Shown in pieces: positions 53,858-64,000 of a DNA stretch of 64,000 nt. Under the pieces are notes generated by a model. That model was not told the origin of the DNA. It was given only the letters and a program-made list of their open reading frames with translations, and made no database searches. Position 1 is the stretch's first letter. Each line of letters opens with the position of its first letter. Both the position numbers and the translations under genes were made by a program. The stretch is from Muricea muricata (taxonomy: Eukaryota > Cnidaria > Anthozoa > Malacalcyonacea > Plexauridae): assembly GCA_963855995.1 (NCBI GenBank), contig OY979716.1:45102213-45166212 (forward strand), given 5' to 3'.

Positions 53858-54222
53858 TTGTGATGACGCTGGGGAGGGCAAAAATTCTGGAGTAGAGAGA
53901 ACAGAGCCAAACGGCAGCTCATCTCCCCATTCCACTGATGGAAACGAGCTGCTGCGGAACGGGGGTGGCGTTTCCCATCCCGAGTTAGTATCCACAGCAG
54001 CTACGCTTGAGGACTGGGAGAGAGAGTCCATTGGTGACTCTGTCTCCAAGCGAGATAGAGGGGAGGAGACTGGCGGAATCACGCTCCCCTCATCTAAGTT
54101 ATTACTATTATTTGTGAGGTCTGGGGTCGACGTGACCCTAGAACCAGTATTAGTATTTAGAGGAACTGGGCTCGACGTGACCCCAGAACCAATGTTGTTT
54201 TGTCGTTGACTGGCGATAGGCG
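53858..54222 (-). pseudogene. Fragment of a related LINE ORF1
   Basis: Minus-strand frame with SVEWGDELPFGSVLSTPEF followed by LPSPASSQ, matching SVDGEESPPGSV...LPSPASSQ from the C-terminal ORF1 region of copies 3 and 4. This is ORF1 tail sequence of a diverged relative fused in frame to the middle of copy 4 ORF1. Recombination or nested truncation is likely. Confidence 0.55.
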
Positions 54223-54341
54223 TGCAGCAGCATGCGAGCAGGCCGTTGCAAGCCCGCAGGTCACATCATGCATATGGCGTGTGCGCCGTCGACGGCTTTC
54301 CCCATCATCACGCGCAAACTTTTCCGGCGTTGATTCAACAC
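54223..54341 (-). repeat. Second copy of the U2-upstream block
   Basis: About 120 bp nearly identical to 22,757-22,877 (shared GCAGCATGCGAGCAGG, CATGCATATGGCGTGTGCGC, AAACTTTTCCGGCGTTGATT), same orientation. No U2 gene is visible beside it. Either a displaced snRNA promoter piece or a dispersed repeat. Confidence 0.7.
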
Positions 54342-54344
54342 CAC

Positions 54345-55853
54345 TGGGCGCTGCTCTCCTCTCTTCTTTGGAACAGGGAATAGGGTGCTTAGAAATCCCT
54401 GCTCCCCCTCTCCTGGCGAAAGTAAGTGAATAGCCTCTTTGGAGGCCAGTTTTTGTACCTCGATATCTAACAGTACTTGATTTTCCACACTTACCATCAT
54501 CGGCGTAGGACACACTTGGACAGGTGTCTCCAAAAAATGTATGTTAGCCTTGGACAACTTGCAGGACCCAAGGGTCATGGGTTACACGTTCCCAATTTGG
54601 TAGGAAACGCTTTAATCGATCTGCTATGGGTAAAGTTACATTTAACGGAATTAAAGGTAAAGAAATACCTGGAGGTAGACTTGGCCTGGTCTTCAAGATT
54701 GGCTGGGGTTGCTGAATTGGGTTGGGAAATTGGCTTTCCCTCTCCCTGGACTTCCTGCTGTCTGGAATCTTGGGGTTTGGAATCGAGTTGGGTTCCGGTT
54801 GAAAATGAACTTGGACTGGAACCGTGGTGAATATTGCCGGGGCTGGTTGTTGGCATAACTGCCTGCCCACTAGCCCCGCCATGCCCGAGAGGCAGTCTTT
54901 GGAAGAAACATTTTTCCTGCATGATGGGCTGCAGCAATAGTCTGCGCAGTCTCTGATCTGGTTTTAAGACGAGCTTCAAACCCGTCGCCAAAGAGTTGCT
55001 TGCCGGCATCTGGGAACTTTTCCTTAGCCAAGGATGCCAGAGATGGGTTTAGCTTAGTAAGAACTTGTGCATGATTGTTTTCTTAGAACAGTTCATAAAT
55101 GCCACAGCTAACTGGCAATCTAAAGTAATTTCTTCATCATTCTCTGTTGCCAATACCAGAGGCAATAAATTTTCATGCATGATGGCGACAGGCCCAAAAA
55201 TATCGCAAATCTTGTCATGAACATCACGAAGTGCCTCGTCAGGACCCTTGATACCAGGAATTAAAGGCACAAGATAACTATCAAGATTAGGCGTATAGGC
55301 AGCGTCCACATTCGGGCGAGGAAATTACTTCTTTATTGTTCGATGTTCAAACCGTTTCAATGGCTGAATACTAGCGTTGAGAAGCTCGTTTAAGCACTCA
55401 CTAGCTTCCCAGCATGAGTTAGGTGAGGGGATCAGATCACTTTCTTCAAGCTCATCATGATCATATTCAGTTGAAGCCACACGAGGGTGCTTTGACGGCC
55501 CTTACCTTGAGGCAATCGTCATTCGATTCCTCAACAGTACGTTTATTATGATTAGTTGTTGCCACTGGACGGGCATTGATCGACTGGTCGGCTTCTATGC
55601 CTGACTGGCCACCTGGCACGGCAGGGTCTACATAATTTTCAAAGACAGAGTCCTTGACGCTCTGCTTGATAGCATGGCTTGTAATCAGCGGTTTAATAGC
55701 GCTCGCTAAAGCGTTAGAGCCGAAAGCGCTTCCTTGTCGGCAACGAGAGCCAGTACAAGCTTGCAAGGTGACACTGGCAACGACTCACCTTCGGATTGAT
55801 GAGGATTCGAAGGATTCTGAACGTCGATGGAAACAATTTGATTGTCTGCCATT
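54345..55853 (-). mobile_element. Decayed DIRS-like retrotransposon fragment (gag and start of RT)
   Basis: Order on the minus strand: gag-like pieces 55,853-55,467, 55,309-55,049 (LRDVHDKICDIFGPV) and 55,009-54,880 (LFGDGFEARLK in another frame); then the RT entry with RLKRFLPNWERVTHDPWVL (about 54,640-54,580) and, after a frameshift near 54,560, LVPKK-type LFPVPKKRGEQRPVVLN (about 54,400-54,350). The RT breaks off at 54,345. The tryptophan-rich entry before RT is typical of DIRS elements in my memory of the family. No tyrosine recombinase is present. Confidence 0.65.
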
Positions 55854-57264
55854 CTTCCACAACCTTTGGGTTCAAGGAGTGAACAAAAAAGACGAGGATG
55901 CTGGGAGGTGTCAGGCTTGGAGGCTGGGTTCGAGTTATTGTTATTGTTATTAGTGCTTTAATCACTGTATTTTGTTTATTTTGGAGTGAAAATAAGACAT
56001 AGCATTGTTAAATTGAGTCTAGTATTTTGAAATATAATACTGTATATGTTTATGTATTGTTGCTGATTGTGAATATGTCATGCCGTTTTTATTTTTTTAA
56101 TTCAACGTTTTGTTGTACCTTGTAGTGAACAATTAAACAAAATTTAATAGGTGCCACTATATATGTACACATTTTAGAAGTTTCCTCATTCAATTTTTGT
56201 CTTGTTTGAGTCCCCCCCCCCCCCTTAATATTTTGCCCCCCCGTCGACCAGCAATCCTGGCTATGCCACTGATGCTCTAGATCTTTGGATCTTTTAGAAT
56301 GATAATCAGAAGAGACTGATTCTACCATCGCTTCTAGCAAGTCTAAATATAGAACTAAAACCTGGAATGCATGATAAATCACAGGGTAATGCCCAAGTTC
56401 AACAACAGTTGAACAATAGCTTTATCAATTTCTTTAGCAACAACAGCTTCGACTGAATTGCATACTACCTGTAAGATGATTGTCTTGGTAGTTGAATGAA
56501 GCATGTCTTGAAAACATTTAGAAGCAAGAAATCTTTTGAATTGCTGTGTGACTACTTTATCACTTAAGACTTCCAACGTATTTGAATTGAAATAACTGTT
56601 CAAATCTTTATGAGTCAATGCGACTTGCCCTTCTTGATCACCCATCTTTCTTGCTCGCGACGATAATTAAAATGAAGCTAATAGGACTATCAGTTTACAA
56701 ATCATACAATGCCTAGCACTCCAAAAGCAGCAAACAGAAAATTGACATTAACAGAAACCAACTAAACATATATAATAATAAGAAGACTGAATGGAAACCA
56801 GGAGCGAATTAAAGCATGTCTTACTCCTTCAGCTGTCACATTTGTTGATTGAATCTCTGACCCAGAATCAGCAATCAGTAGCATCTCAAAGGGATCAGCA
56901 GCTAACTTCATTTCAAAAACATCACCAGCTGAAACATTTCGACCATTCTTCAATCAAGTTTATGGTCATTTGTTCCGAAAACAGCAAGCTGGCAAAAGCA
57001 CCAAAACTATGAAGAATAAATCTTATACTAGAGGCAGTGTATGGTGGCTGTACATTGATCCGAGACCAAGTGATGACCAAATTTCAAAATACAAAGGGCA
57101 TTCAATATGGCATGCTGCTTAATTTGTTGAAAAACTATATTCCATTGGTTTTGTCAATTTACACAATCACATTTAAAAGAAGTAATTTAAAAGAATACTT
57201 TAATGCAATGATCCAATTATTGGTGATGTTCCTGTGTCTGAAGCACCATCATTACAATAAGGCT
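55854..57264. other. Interval without clear genes
   Basis: AT-rich. Contains a C-homopolymer run at 56,211-56,224 and 'ccagcaatcctggctatgcc'-type sequence near 56,250 that looks like a worn repeat end. A minus-strand frame at 56,379-56,645 (88 aa, HKDLNSYFNSNTLEVLSDK) is open but unrecognised and may be chance. Nothing else supported. Confidence 0.4.
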
Positions 57265-57270
57265 CACCTT

Positions 57271-57470
57271 AGTAGTATAGGTTTGGCGGTTTCTGGCGTA
57301 ACTCGAATAACTGCCCCCTGTCCAAGATGGCGGCTCCATTTTTGACCGCTGCCACAAAAAAAAATTTCCAAAATCCAAGATGGCCGCCAAAAAAAAAATT
57401 TGGAAAAAGTTTTTTTCCAAGGTGGCGGCTGCCGCCAAAAAAAGTTTCGTGTGCGAGGGCTGGTGAAGGA
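57271..57470. repeat. Left terminus of Polinton copy 2 with YY1-type motifs
   Basis: Contains AAGATGGCGGC (57,324-57,334), AAGATGGCCGC (57,377-57,387) and AAGGTGGCGGC (about 57,419-57,429), separated by A-runs. Copy 1 has one such site in each terminal repeat. The right-hand repeat is not in the window. Confidence 0.65.
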
Positions 57471-57593
57471 ACACGTCCACGAGCACGTTTGTGTGGTGGA
57501 TACAGAATGGTAGGAAAAATATATATATAAATAAAATGAGTAGAAGTGGTGATATAATATCAACGTTTGGACAAATTGGAAGATGAATTACAA

Positions 57594-57758
57594 ATGGGAA
57601 AGGATTGTAGGAAATGGAGGAGCGAAAGTATTTCTGACATAGAAAAAAATGTTGGTTGGATTATGTTTGCATTAAAAGCGGCAGCAACTGCTTACTATGC
57701 ACATGCTTTTGCGGTTTGGTGGATTAAAAGTTTAAGAGACGAAGTAGAAGAAAACTAA
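57594..57758 (+). CDS. 54-aa membrane protein with acidic tail
   Basis: First ATG at 57,594 (MGKDCRKWRSESISDIEKN); the open frame extends nine codons upstream without ATG. Hydrophobic stretch IMFALKAAATAYYAHAFAVW and an acidic end RDEVEEN. Same length and plan as the 37,440 protein. Ends 3 bp before a perfect palindrome. Function unknown. Confidence 0.5.
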   Translation: MGKDCRKWRSESISDIEKNVGWIMFALKAAATAYYAHAFAVWWIKSLRDEVEEN

Positions 57759-57761
57759 ATA

Positions 57762-57789
57762 AATTCCTAACCTATATAGGTTAGGAATT
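57762..57789. terminator. 28-bp perfect palindrome between converging genes
   Basis: AATTCCTAACCTAT joined directly to ATAGGTTAGGAATT. Same gene context as the hairpin at 28,352 in copy 1 (before the myristoylated-protein gene) but with a different centre, still fully paired. Confidence 0.65.
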
Positions 57790-57791
57790 GA

Positions 57792-57998
57792 TTATTCTTC
57801 TTCTTTCACGGCTGTGGATTTTTCATCGGGCATAGCTTTTTCTTAGTGTTTTTTTTAATGTCCTCGATATTGCAACTTGGAAATTTGTTTCGATACCCTT
57901 GGTGTCACGGCTCATGTGGAACCCTGTAAGTTTTTTTTCTCGTTAATATCTTTGTTATAGTAGTCTCCATCTTTTTTACTCAATGACGCACATCCCAT
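57792..57998 (-). pseudogene. Predicted myristoylated protein, copy 2
   Basis: MGCASLSK start and GIETNFQVAI middle match the copy 1 gene (28,382-28,591), and the EEE end is at the expected place. Internal indels around 57,845-57,870 scramble the frame. Confidence 0.6.
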
Positions 57999-58014
57999 TG
58001 TTTTATAAAAATAA

Positions 58015-59482
58015 ATGAGTTTACTTTTTGGGTATTCAAACGGGCTTGAAACGGTAGAAGGGAATTTAGATATGGGTGGGCATAGGATCATAAACCTACC
58101 AAACCCGTCAACAGGTCCGGAACCTGTTACAAAACAGTATGCCGACAGTCACTATTCTGGAAGAGGAAGCAGTCAACGTGGACCGAAAGGGCCAGAAGGA
58201 CCAAAAGGGACCACGGGACCGCAAGGACCAGAAGGACCGCAAGGGCCAGAAGGACCAAAAGGGACCACGGGCTCGCAAGGACCAGGAGGACCAAAAGGAC
58301 CACGGGTCCGCAAGGGCCAAAAGGAGCCACAGGAGCGCAAGGACCAGAAGGACCAAAAGGAACCACAAAACTGCAAGGACCACAAGGACCAGAAGGACTA
58401 AAAGGGACCACGGATCCGCAAGAACCACCCGGCAGTCCGGGTGCACAAGCACCGGCCAGTAGTACTGGTCCAAAAGGTGACCCAGGACCGCGTGGTCCAA
58501 GAGGTAACAAATGCAACCCTGGTTCCGGAGGATTATCCGGTACCGGATTTACAATGCAGGGAGATATTGATATGAACAATAACAAAATTACAAATCTCCC
58601 CGACCCTACGTTAGCAAACGAACCTGTTACAAAACAACATGCGAACCGGGTTTACTTGACCGACGGAGGATTTATCATGCAAGATAATATTGGAATGAAC
58701 AATCATGAGGTTTTAGGCCTAAATCCAGTCCCATCTGACGGTACGACAGCCGTATCAAAGGATTATAACGAGTCAAGACATGTTGTTAAGGATGCTAATA
58801 TTGATATGGACAACAAACGCATTCTTAACTTACCCTTTCCTCTAACACTTGACGAACCGATAACTAGGGGATTTGTTGAGAGGTACCATGGAACAGATTA
58901 CGTTCACATTTTAACGTTTAAGGGGAAACCAGGTAGTGTTACGGTAATTCACGCCGGTGATTCGGTTGACTTAGTTAATGGGCAGCCTAATGTGGATTTT
59001 TCCAAGGTAGGTGATAGTTATCAAATAAATTTTTCAGTTCGTCCTAAACTTCCAACAGGAATTTACACATATGAGATGGATGTGGTTTTAACAACGTCTA
59101 GAGGTTATAACATAACGTTGTGGGGTGACTGCGGCGGGTCTGGACATACAGCCTGTACAAAGTATAAGTATTGGTGTTGGAGTTACAAAAATAAAATTCA
59201 ACAAAATGATGCTCAGGGCAGATACTTTCACAGAGGAACCGGTAAAAGGGTTCGTATTAAGGGTTCCTTTTTAAACCATCGTAACCACATTTATGGTCAG
59301 GAAATATCTTACTGGATTACGAGAACGGTAAAACATAAGAGTTTGTAATGCAAGAACTAAAAACAACACAGAGTGACATATTAGGTAATGCCATATATTT
59401 TGTTTTTGAACCTGACAATAACAAAAGTATGGATTTTACGGACGAAACATATTTCAGCTTTAAACGATTGTTAAAATTATAA
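58015..59482 (+). pseudogene. Collagen/phage-tail-like fibre protein, copy 2, frameshifted
   Basis: N-terminal [18 protein letters not shown] module, collagen shaft ([15 protein letters not shown] pattern, shorter than in copy 1), repeated DMNNNKITNLPDPTLANEP modules and the beta-rich head (SYQINFSVRPKLPTGIY). A one-base loss near 58,307 throws the collagen region out of frame until about 58,554; a small deletion near 59,305 shifts the head. The true end is at 59,482 (FSFKRLLKL). Sense codons here show that the two stops in copy 1 are mutations. Confidence 0.75.
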
Positions 59483-59486
59483 TAAA

Positions 59487-59874
59487 ATGGAAGACCCAGT
59501 TATAGCTTACAAAGAAGAATTGTTACAGTTAGTTGTCGAGAAAAAATTAAACATACTGCAAAATATATTGAAAACGCGACGGACGAGACGTTAAAAAAAA
59601 TTTACGACGAATACCAAAGGCCAGAATTGGATGAAGTCAACGAGCAGGTAACAGGACTAATTATTAGTAAAATATCAGAGCTTATGAACAATTTGGAGTG
59701 GGTGAAAGATAACGAATCGTTGGAAAACGATCTTGCCAAAAACGAATTGTTTACACAGGATGTTAAAAAAATAATTGGGTATTTAACACCCGTATATTCC
59801 GATGGTCGGCTTAATATCTGGTGAAATTACGGTCGGTGCACACACAGCCGATAAGAAATTAAATTCTGAAGCAT
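59487..59874 (+). pseudogene. Counterpart of the 127-aa gene, frameshifted
   Basis: MEDPVIAYKEELLQLVVEKK start, 4 bp after the fibre stop as in copy 1. Shifts occur near 59,540 (A-run) and near 59,795. The middle frame shows NEQVTGLIISKISELMNNLE. The end keeps the GAHTADKKLN-like tail. Confidence 0.65.
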
Positions 59875-59911
59875 AAAAAAATTCATAGCGAAATAACGTT
59901 ACGAATTTTTT
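59875..59911. terminator. Hairpin between converging genes, copy 2
   Basis: AAAAAATTCATAGCG pairs with CGTTACGAATTTTTT (one mismatch, one wobble). Same place as 30,591-30,620. Confidence 0.5.
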
Positions 59912-60288
59912 TATAGTATTTGTGAAATACATTTAAACACATTTTTCACCAAATTCTTATCCTTTTTTACAATATCATATTTAAAGCATTCGGCTGCTAT
60001 GTTAAGCTCCCTTTTGGATATGTGGCTAACATCATTTACACGAAAAGCATTAATAAGTTCTTCTACCATCTCCTTATCCTCAAAGTCAACATTATCTTCA
60101 AGAAATTAAAAAAACCCCGTAATAAATTCGTCACAATCACCTTCGAAAACGTGTCTAGTAAATTCACGAATTTCACTTTGTCGTCCACTGTTAAGTAATA
60201 GTTTTTTACTATCGTTAAGTACATGAAGTAAAATTCCAAATTATTCACCATATAATCTCTCGGCTACTTTGTGTGCTATGTCGTTCAT
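59911..60288 (-). pseudogene. Positional counterpart of the 80-aa gene, stops
   Basis: MNDIAHKVAERLYGE start, then TAA; the frame goes on to 59,911 with another stop near 60,105. Longer than in copy 1 (about 125 codons). Similarity is limited to the first third. Confidence 0.45.
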
Positions 60289-60293
60289 TTTTA

Positions 60294-60422
60294 TTACAAA
60301 TGTTTTAAAATCAGGGAAATGATTAAGAATGCAGTTAACGGGTACGTTGGTACAATCAATGCGAACACAAAGATTAAACAGAAGGTTGTCATGATTAAAA
60401 CTTTTTCACGAAGTGTTAACAT
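60294..60422 (-). CDS. 42-aa membrane protein, copy 2
   Basis: Starts MLTLREKVLIM and ends ISLILKHL; same 42-aa length as 30,866-30,994 and the same place between ATPase and the next gene. Intact while its neighbours are broken, though 129 nt may escape damage by chance. Confidence 0.65.
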   Translation of the reverse strand: MLTLREKVLIMTTFCLIFVFALIVPTYPLTAFLIISLILKHL

Positions 60423-60423
60423 T

Positions 60424-60455
60424 TTTTTTACTAACTTTTTTTAGTTAGTAAAAAA
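60424..60455. terminator. 13-bp hairpin after the ATPase, copy 2
   Basis: TTTTTTACTAACT - 6-nt loop - AGTTAGTAAAAAA. Position matches 31,001-31,027 of copy 1, but no stem base pair is shared in sequence. Confidence 0.65.
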
Positions 60456-60835
60456 TTTACGGGCTGATTACTTGATGTGTATACGGACGTGTTGTTAGTA
60501 TTTCTAATCGTGCGTAGTCGTTATTTTTTAACGTGTCGATAATTTTTTTTCTTCGTCTTTTTCGATACTTAAGTAATTGTTGAAAATGTATTTCATATCG
60601 TCTCTACATGCATTATAGAACGTAACAAGTTTTGAAATGTTCATCCTATACGGTTTGGCAATACTCGTGAGTTGTTGTGTAATCACGATCGTACTTAAAC
60701 CAATATGTCGACCGTGGAACCCTAATTTCACGAGTTCGCTCGTTCTGTTTTTTACATCTTTGCTAGCAGCACAATCGTCTAATATGATGAGACTGTTGGT
60801 ATTTTTTTGCAAAATTTACAATTTCGTGGCTGAAA
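60456..60835 (-). pseudogene. Packaging ATPase, copy 2, Walker A deleted
   Basis: Starts abruptly at HEIVNFAK, with Walker B-like SLIILDDCA just after, and continues to the family end (TPYTHQVISP-like). The first 80 or so residues, including the P-loop, are lost: the capsid gene is joined directly to this point. There is a frameshift near 60,812 and another near 60,545. Confidence 0.75.
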
Positions 60836-61779
60836 TCAATAACGCATGCAAACTTGTCCGTATAATATTTTCGTCTTAATATGCAGTTCGTGCCTAAATA
60901 TTTTTCACATTCGGTCTTGCTGAAAAACCTGACGGCTTCCCGGTACATGTCTCGTTTTGCAAGACCGTTGCTGTAAAGTGACCTCAACGCCTGTTAAATT
61001 GGGAAAAACAAACTCTTCGCTATCTCTGGCATCTTTTTTGTAAATACGACCGCTTTCATACTTTTTCTTCGAATGTTAATGTCGATGACTTCCCTCGTAC
61101 TATCTTTACTCCACGGTAATGTTTTTAAAAGCGTTGTATAATCATAACCTAAAGACCGTCCGAGATTAAATCCACCTCTTACATCGCTAGCAAGCTGTTC
61201 GCTTTCGATAATTTCGTATTCTAATCGCATATCGGTTAAGGTATAATTACCGGTAGTTTCGTTTGTTTGTGCTTCCATAATTTTTTCTGATTTGGGTAAT
61301 GTAATTGCGATCGTCGAATCTAAAACACCATCAGTTTTTGCAGTTTTATCGGCACTATCGTCGCCACTGATAAGTTTCTGAACATTTTCGTTCGCAAGTC
61401 CATAACTTTGACGGTTTTCGCAGTCGTCGTCGGATCACCACAAATCTTTGTAAATTTCCAACATACTTCCACCTGTGTTTTGGTAGACTTCTACGCCTTG
61501 TACTTTAATACTAAGTCGGCCGACGAGCAATCGTCCAAGATTGTTTAAAAATCAACTTTTCGTATTACTGTTTGTAAGTTTAAACAACAGGGCCATCGTA
61601 TCCGGGATAATACATTGATTTGACGTTAATGCTGGAATATCTATGCTGTAAATATCTTCGGGTGATGCTTGTGTTTTTTTTGAAGAGACGATACGTTGAA
61701 ATGTCTTTTTCCTCGTATTTCTTTTGCAAGGACCGATGTTTTTTTGTAAACCTGCTGTTAATTCTTTACTCCTATTCAT
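60836..61779 (-). pseudogene. Major capsid protein, copy 2, deleted and frameshifted
   Basis: Pieces 61,779-61,552 (MNRSKELTAGLQKN), 61,550-61,290, 61,278-60,994 (LTDMRLEYEII; STREVIDINIRRKSM) and 60,987-60,836 (LAKRDMYREAVRFF; YYTDKFACVIDF). A segment equivalent to copy 1 residues around 160-195 is missing near 61,300, and the last 55 residues are replaced by ATPase sequence. Confidence 0.65.
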
Positions 61780-61782
61780 ATT

Positions 61783-62378
61783 TTATTTAGTGCTAGTTTT
61801 TTTCTCGTGCAACAAATATGCCAAACCAACAGCTAACAACCATAAATTTTTCGATAAAAATCCAACAGCATTAGCACTAAACGTTAATAATTTTGCGGCT
61901 AAATTGAAAAGACCTCCTTTAACCGGAGCAGCTTTTTCTCCTAATTTTGCAATCGCTTTTGCAAATTTACTTGTGGCTTGTGCACCTTTTTTGATTACGG
62001 TTCGTGCACCCTTGAGGATAGTTGTTATAATACCCGCAACTGATATAACAACCACAGAAATGCCACCAAGGTTTTTTTAGTCCATTGTTTAAATCATTTG
62101 AAACGCGTCAAGTCGTTGTTTTGTGCTTCTTCTTCAATCATAGATTGGACGGTTTCGCTTTCGGGTCGTTCGTTCCGTCGTAATCGGATTTCGTCTGCTT
62201 TTAAAACACAAACGTCTGCCATTTCTTCGAACAATCTGGATCTTAATGCGTTAGGTTCATTTCTTGCAAGGTCACGGAAATATTCCTCTTGAACTTTTAA
62301 ACCATGGTTATCAAGATTATGGTCGGCCGTTTTTGTAATGCCACGGAATTCACGTATTTTTTCTTTGTCTATAGTCAC
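61783..62378 (-). pseudogene. Membrane-associated minor virion protein, copy 2
   Basis: Same plan as 32,863-33,447: EKIREFRGITK start region, hydrophobic VVISVAGIITTIL, Lys-rich amphipathic part and a C-terminal LWLLAVGLAYLL. A frameshift near 62,085 splits it. The frame is open upstream into the next gene, with no stop between. Confidence 0.6.
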
Positions 62379-62379
62379 G

Positions 62380-62972
62380 CTATTCGCTTCTATTTCAGCA
62401 ACTTTGCCGTCGATGAAACTTTCTAAATTTTCAATACTATTTCGTAAAACAGAATGTGCAAGATCCGTACCAACGGGTGTATCTGGTAACGTTTCTTCTA
62501 CAAGAGCTGCAGGTGTTTTTTATGCTCCAATTCAGCATTTTTAACCAGCTCTTTAAATTCGTTAACTTTTGATAATTTTTTTGCATCTTCCCTATACTCT
62601 AATTTTTTACCTTTTTGGACAATAATCCGGACCTCGTCAAATTCTGCACCATTAACCTTTCCTTTTCTATTCACCGTCACTTTTAATTTTCCAAAGAGTG
62701 TTTTTGCAGATGGTCCATCACCCTTGTTAATATTGATACCTAGTTCTTTAAGAAGTTTTTTTATCTTCCGTATAACTTCTAATAGCACCGAGCTTTTTTC
62801 CTAATTCACGATCAGCATTTTTTTCTTCATCAAGTCCCTCCCTTACTGGATTAACCCCCCCCCCCCCGATAATTACAACATTTTTATCCCTCCAATCGGT
62901 ATTTGTTTCTTCTTCTGTTTCCTCTTCCTCTACAGGTCTGTCACCAAGATTATCTAATTCAATGTCGTCCAT
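62380..62972 (-). pseudogene. Virion-region protein with acidic N-terminus, copy 2
   Basis: MDDIELDNLGDRPVEEEETE start at 62,972, a G-run/C-run near 62,862-62,872, EEKNADRELGKKLG, then after a shift near 62,760 the GDGPSAKTLFGKLKVTVNRK part, and a further shift near 62,515. Gives the N-terminus lost from copy 1. Confidence 0.6.
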
Positions 62973-62990
62973 TTATTTTTTAAAAGAATA

Positions 62991-63629
62991 AATGGACAAA
63001 CTCATGTTATCGCTCGATTACGTTTTAACAAACGTAAATAATCTTATTGAATTTATAACAGTTCCGAATCATCCTGCAACGGGCGTTGCATTCGAACAAG
63101 GTTATTGGACGTTTAACATGATCGGTGGACGTTTAACATGATCGGTGAACATTTAGCCGAATCAGGTATTACGTTAGAACGTCATATGCACGATAACAGG
63201 TGTAGTATTCTATCACCAAAAAAACCAAACTTATATCATTTTGGTCCTTTGCTAGTACTCGAAGAAAATACGATTATTCCAAAAAATACCAAAACGAAAT
63301 CACCTTCGGTAGTTGATATTAACCGCGGTTTGCAGTACATTACGATCGGATGTAATTGTGTCAATACAGATAGGAATTTCGATACGTACGGAAAGCCGAG
63401 TCGAGTATTTGCACGAATTCCAGTGACGACATAACAGAGTTGAAACGAATCCGTGACGACATACGATAATATCCATACGTCCGTATCGGTATTAAACGGT
63501 GACCATAGCACGTTTGAATTTGACATTAAAACAAATATCGGTTACGACGTTGGATTAACCGTCATGTTTGAATTGTATATTGAACAAAAAAATGATCAAC
63601 GAACAGGAATTACGAGATATATATTATAA
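62991..63629 (+). pseudogene. Possible minor capsid (penton-type) protein, broken
   Basis: MDKLMLSLDYVLTNVNNLIE start at 62,991, divergent from the acidic gene. A 20-bp tandem duplication (GGACGTTTAACATGATCGGT twice, about 63,109-63,148) breaks the frame. Then MIGEHLAESGITLERHMHD and RGLQYITIGCNC, ending in beta-rich DVGLTVMFELYIEQ after in-frame TAA and TGA at 63,432-63,445. Beta-rich composition and position beside the integrase fit a single-jelly-roll penton protein, but this is inference. Deleted in copy 1. Confidence 0.45.
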
Positions 63630-64000
63630 TCCCTCTGAAGGTTACTAATCTGCAGAAAAATTATACCAAAAAGCAAAAGCAAATGGAGTAAGCAAAAGCC
63701 GGCGGCTCATAAAAGAATGGTTAGAAACGCAAGACACCTATACAAGATACAAACCCATCGTTAAACTCCAAAAAACCTTTGTAAAAGACCTTGCAGATCA
63801 AATCCTGTTAGATTTGGTAGATATGGGGAAGTACGCAAGTAAAAACAAAGGTTACCGGTGGATACTTACACCTGAGGGAATCCTTAGCCGGTATGCCTTT
63901 ACGGTACTCGTTTACTGAAAGGATAAAAAAATATGACCAAGGCTGTCAATCTACTACTAGATAACTTTAAGACAAGGTTTGGGAAATATCCTAATGTTGC
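63592..64000 (+). pseudogene. Polinton integrase N-terminal part (runs off window)
   Basis: ATG 63,592 overlaps the previous gene. Contains IYYNPSEGY, KLYQKAKANGVSK and IKEWLETQDTYTRYKP, the usual start of Polinton integrases, then the core with LLDLVDMGKYA (first catalytic Asp) and RYAFTVLVY. A TAA at codon 19 (63,646-63,648) and a shift near 63,925 inactivate it. The last bases match the start of the integrase remnant at 33,955 in copy 1. Confidence 0.8.

Larger units (their letters stand above)
57271..64000. mobile_element. Polinton-like element, copy 2 (left 6.7 kb; runs off window)
   Basis: Starts AGTAGTATAGGTTTGGC, matching the AGTAGTGTAGTATTTGGCC tip of copy 1. It carries, in the same order and orientation, the myristoylated protein, fibre, 127-aa gene, 42-aa gene, ATPase, capsid and minor proteins, then the integrase start. 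It lacks the three left-arm genes of copy 1. Nearly every gene is disrupted. Nucleotide similarity to copy 1 is moderate, so the two are different lineages, not a recent duplication. The six bases before it are CACCTT; the right end is outside, so the duplication cannot be checked. Confidence 0.85.

Noticed and set aside
56379..56645. An 88-aa gene
   Set aside because: Open frame without a recognisable domain, no neighbour support and no second copy; kept only as a note in the interval entry.

Overview
This window is animal nuclear DNA and almost all of it is mobile elements. There are no bacterial-type operons. I see U1 and U2 spliceosomal snRNA genes, Tx1/L1-like LINEs, a DIRS-like fragment, Polinton/Maverick-type DNA elements and a multi-exon DNA transposon. 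This mix suggests an aquatic invertebrate, perhaps a cnidarian, but the species cannot be fixed from the sequence.

Left part (1-26,533): a tandem cluster of U1 and U2 snRNA genes, all on the minus strand and all broken by LINEs. One LINE family (copies 1-4: 1-6,356; 6,481-11,553; 11,764-17,459; 23,541-26,533 continuing at 51,151-53,857) sits at the extreme 5' end of U1, where the RNA reads ACUUACCUG. A short non-autonomous element of about 290-310 bp (17,466-17,773 and 23,242-23,530) occupies the same U1 site and shares the 3' tail of the LINE. A second, unrelated LINE (18,603-22,637) splits the U2 gene after nucleotide 26. U1 fragments lie at 6,361-6,371, 11,631-11,763, 17,774-17,784 and 23,079-23,241. 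U2 fragments lie at 18,427-18,602 and 22,638-22,663. Snippets of snRNA promoter lie upstream of three of these.

Middle (26,534-51,150): a 24.6-kb Polinton/Maverick-like element with terminal inverted repeats of about 290 bp and a 6-bp target duplication (CATTTG). It is inserted in ORF2 of LINE copy 4. It carries a protein-primed type B DNA polymerase, a packaging ATPase, a probable major capsid protein, an integrase with a chromodomain, a GIY-YIG nuclease, a collagen/phage-tail-like fibre, a zinc-ribbon protein and many small membrane proteins. Several genes are frameshifted. Most gene ends carry a near-perfect hairpin. Another DNA transposon of about 7 kb (43,843-50,818; CXC domain plus PIN/XPG-like domain) is nested inside it. 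The nesting is therefore transposon in Polinton in LINE in U1 gene.

Right part: LINE copy 4 resumes (51,151-53,857). It is followed by scrambled LINE ORF1 sequence, a copy of the U2-upstream repeat, a decayed DIRS-like gag-RT piece (54,345-55,853) and about 1.3 kb without clear genes. From 57,271 to the window end there is a second, diverged and more decayed Polinton-like element in the same gene order. Comparing the two Polintons identifies breaks, confirms tiny genes and shows that hairpins are kept in place while their sequences change.
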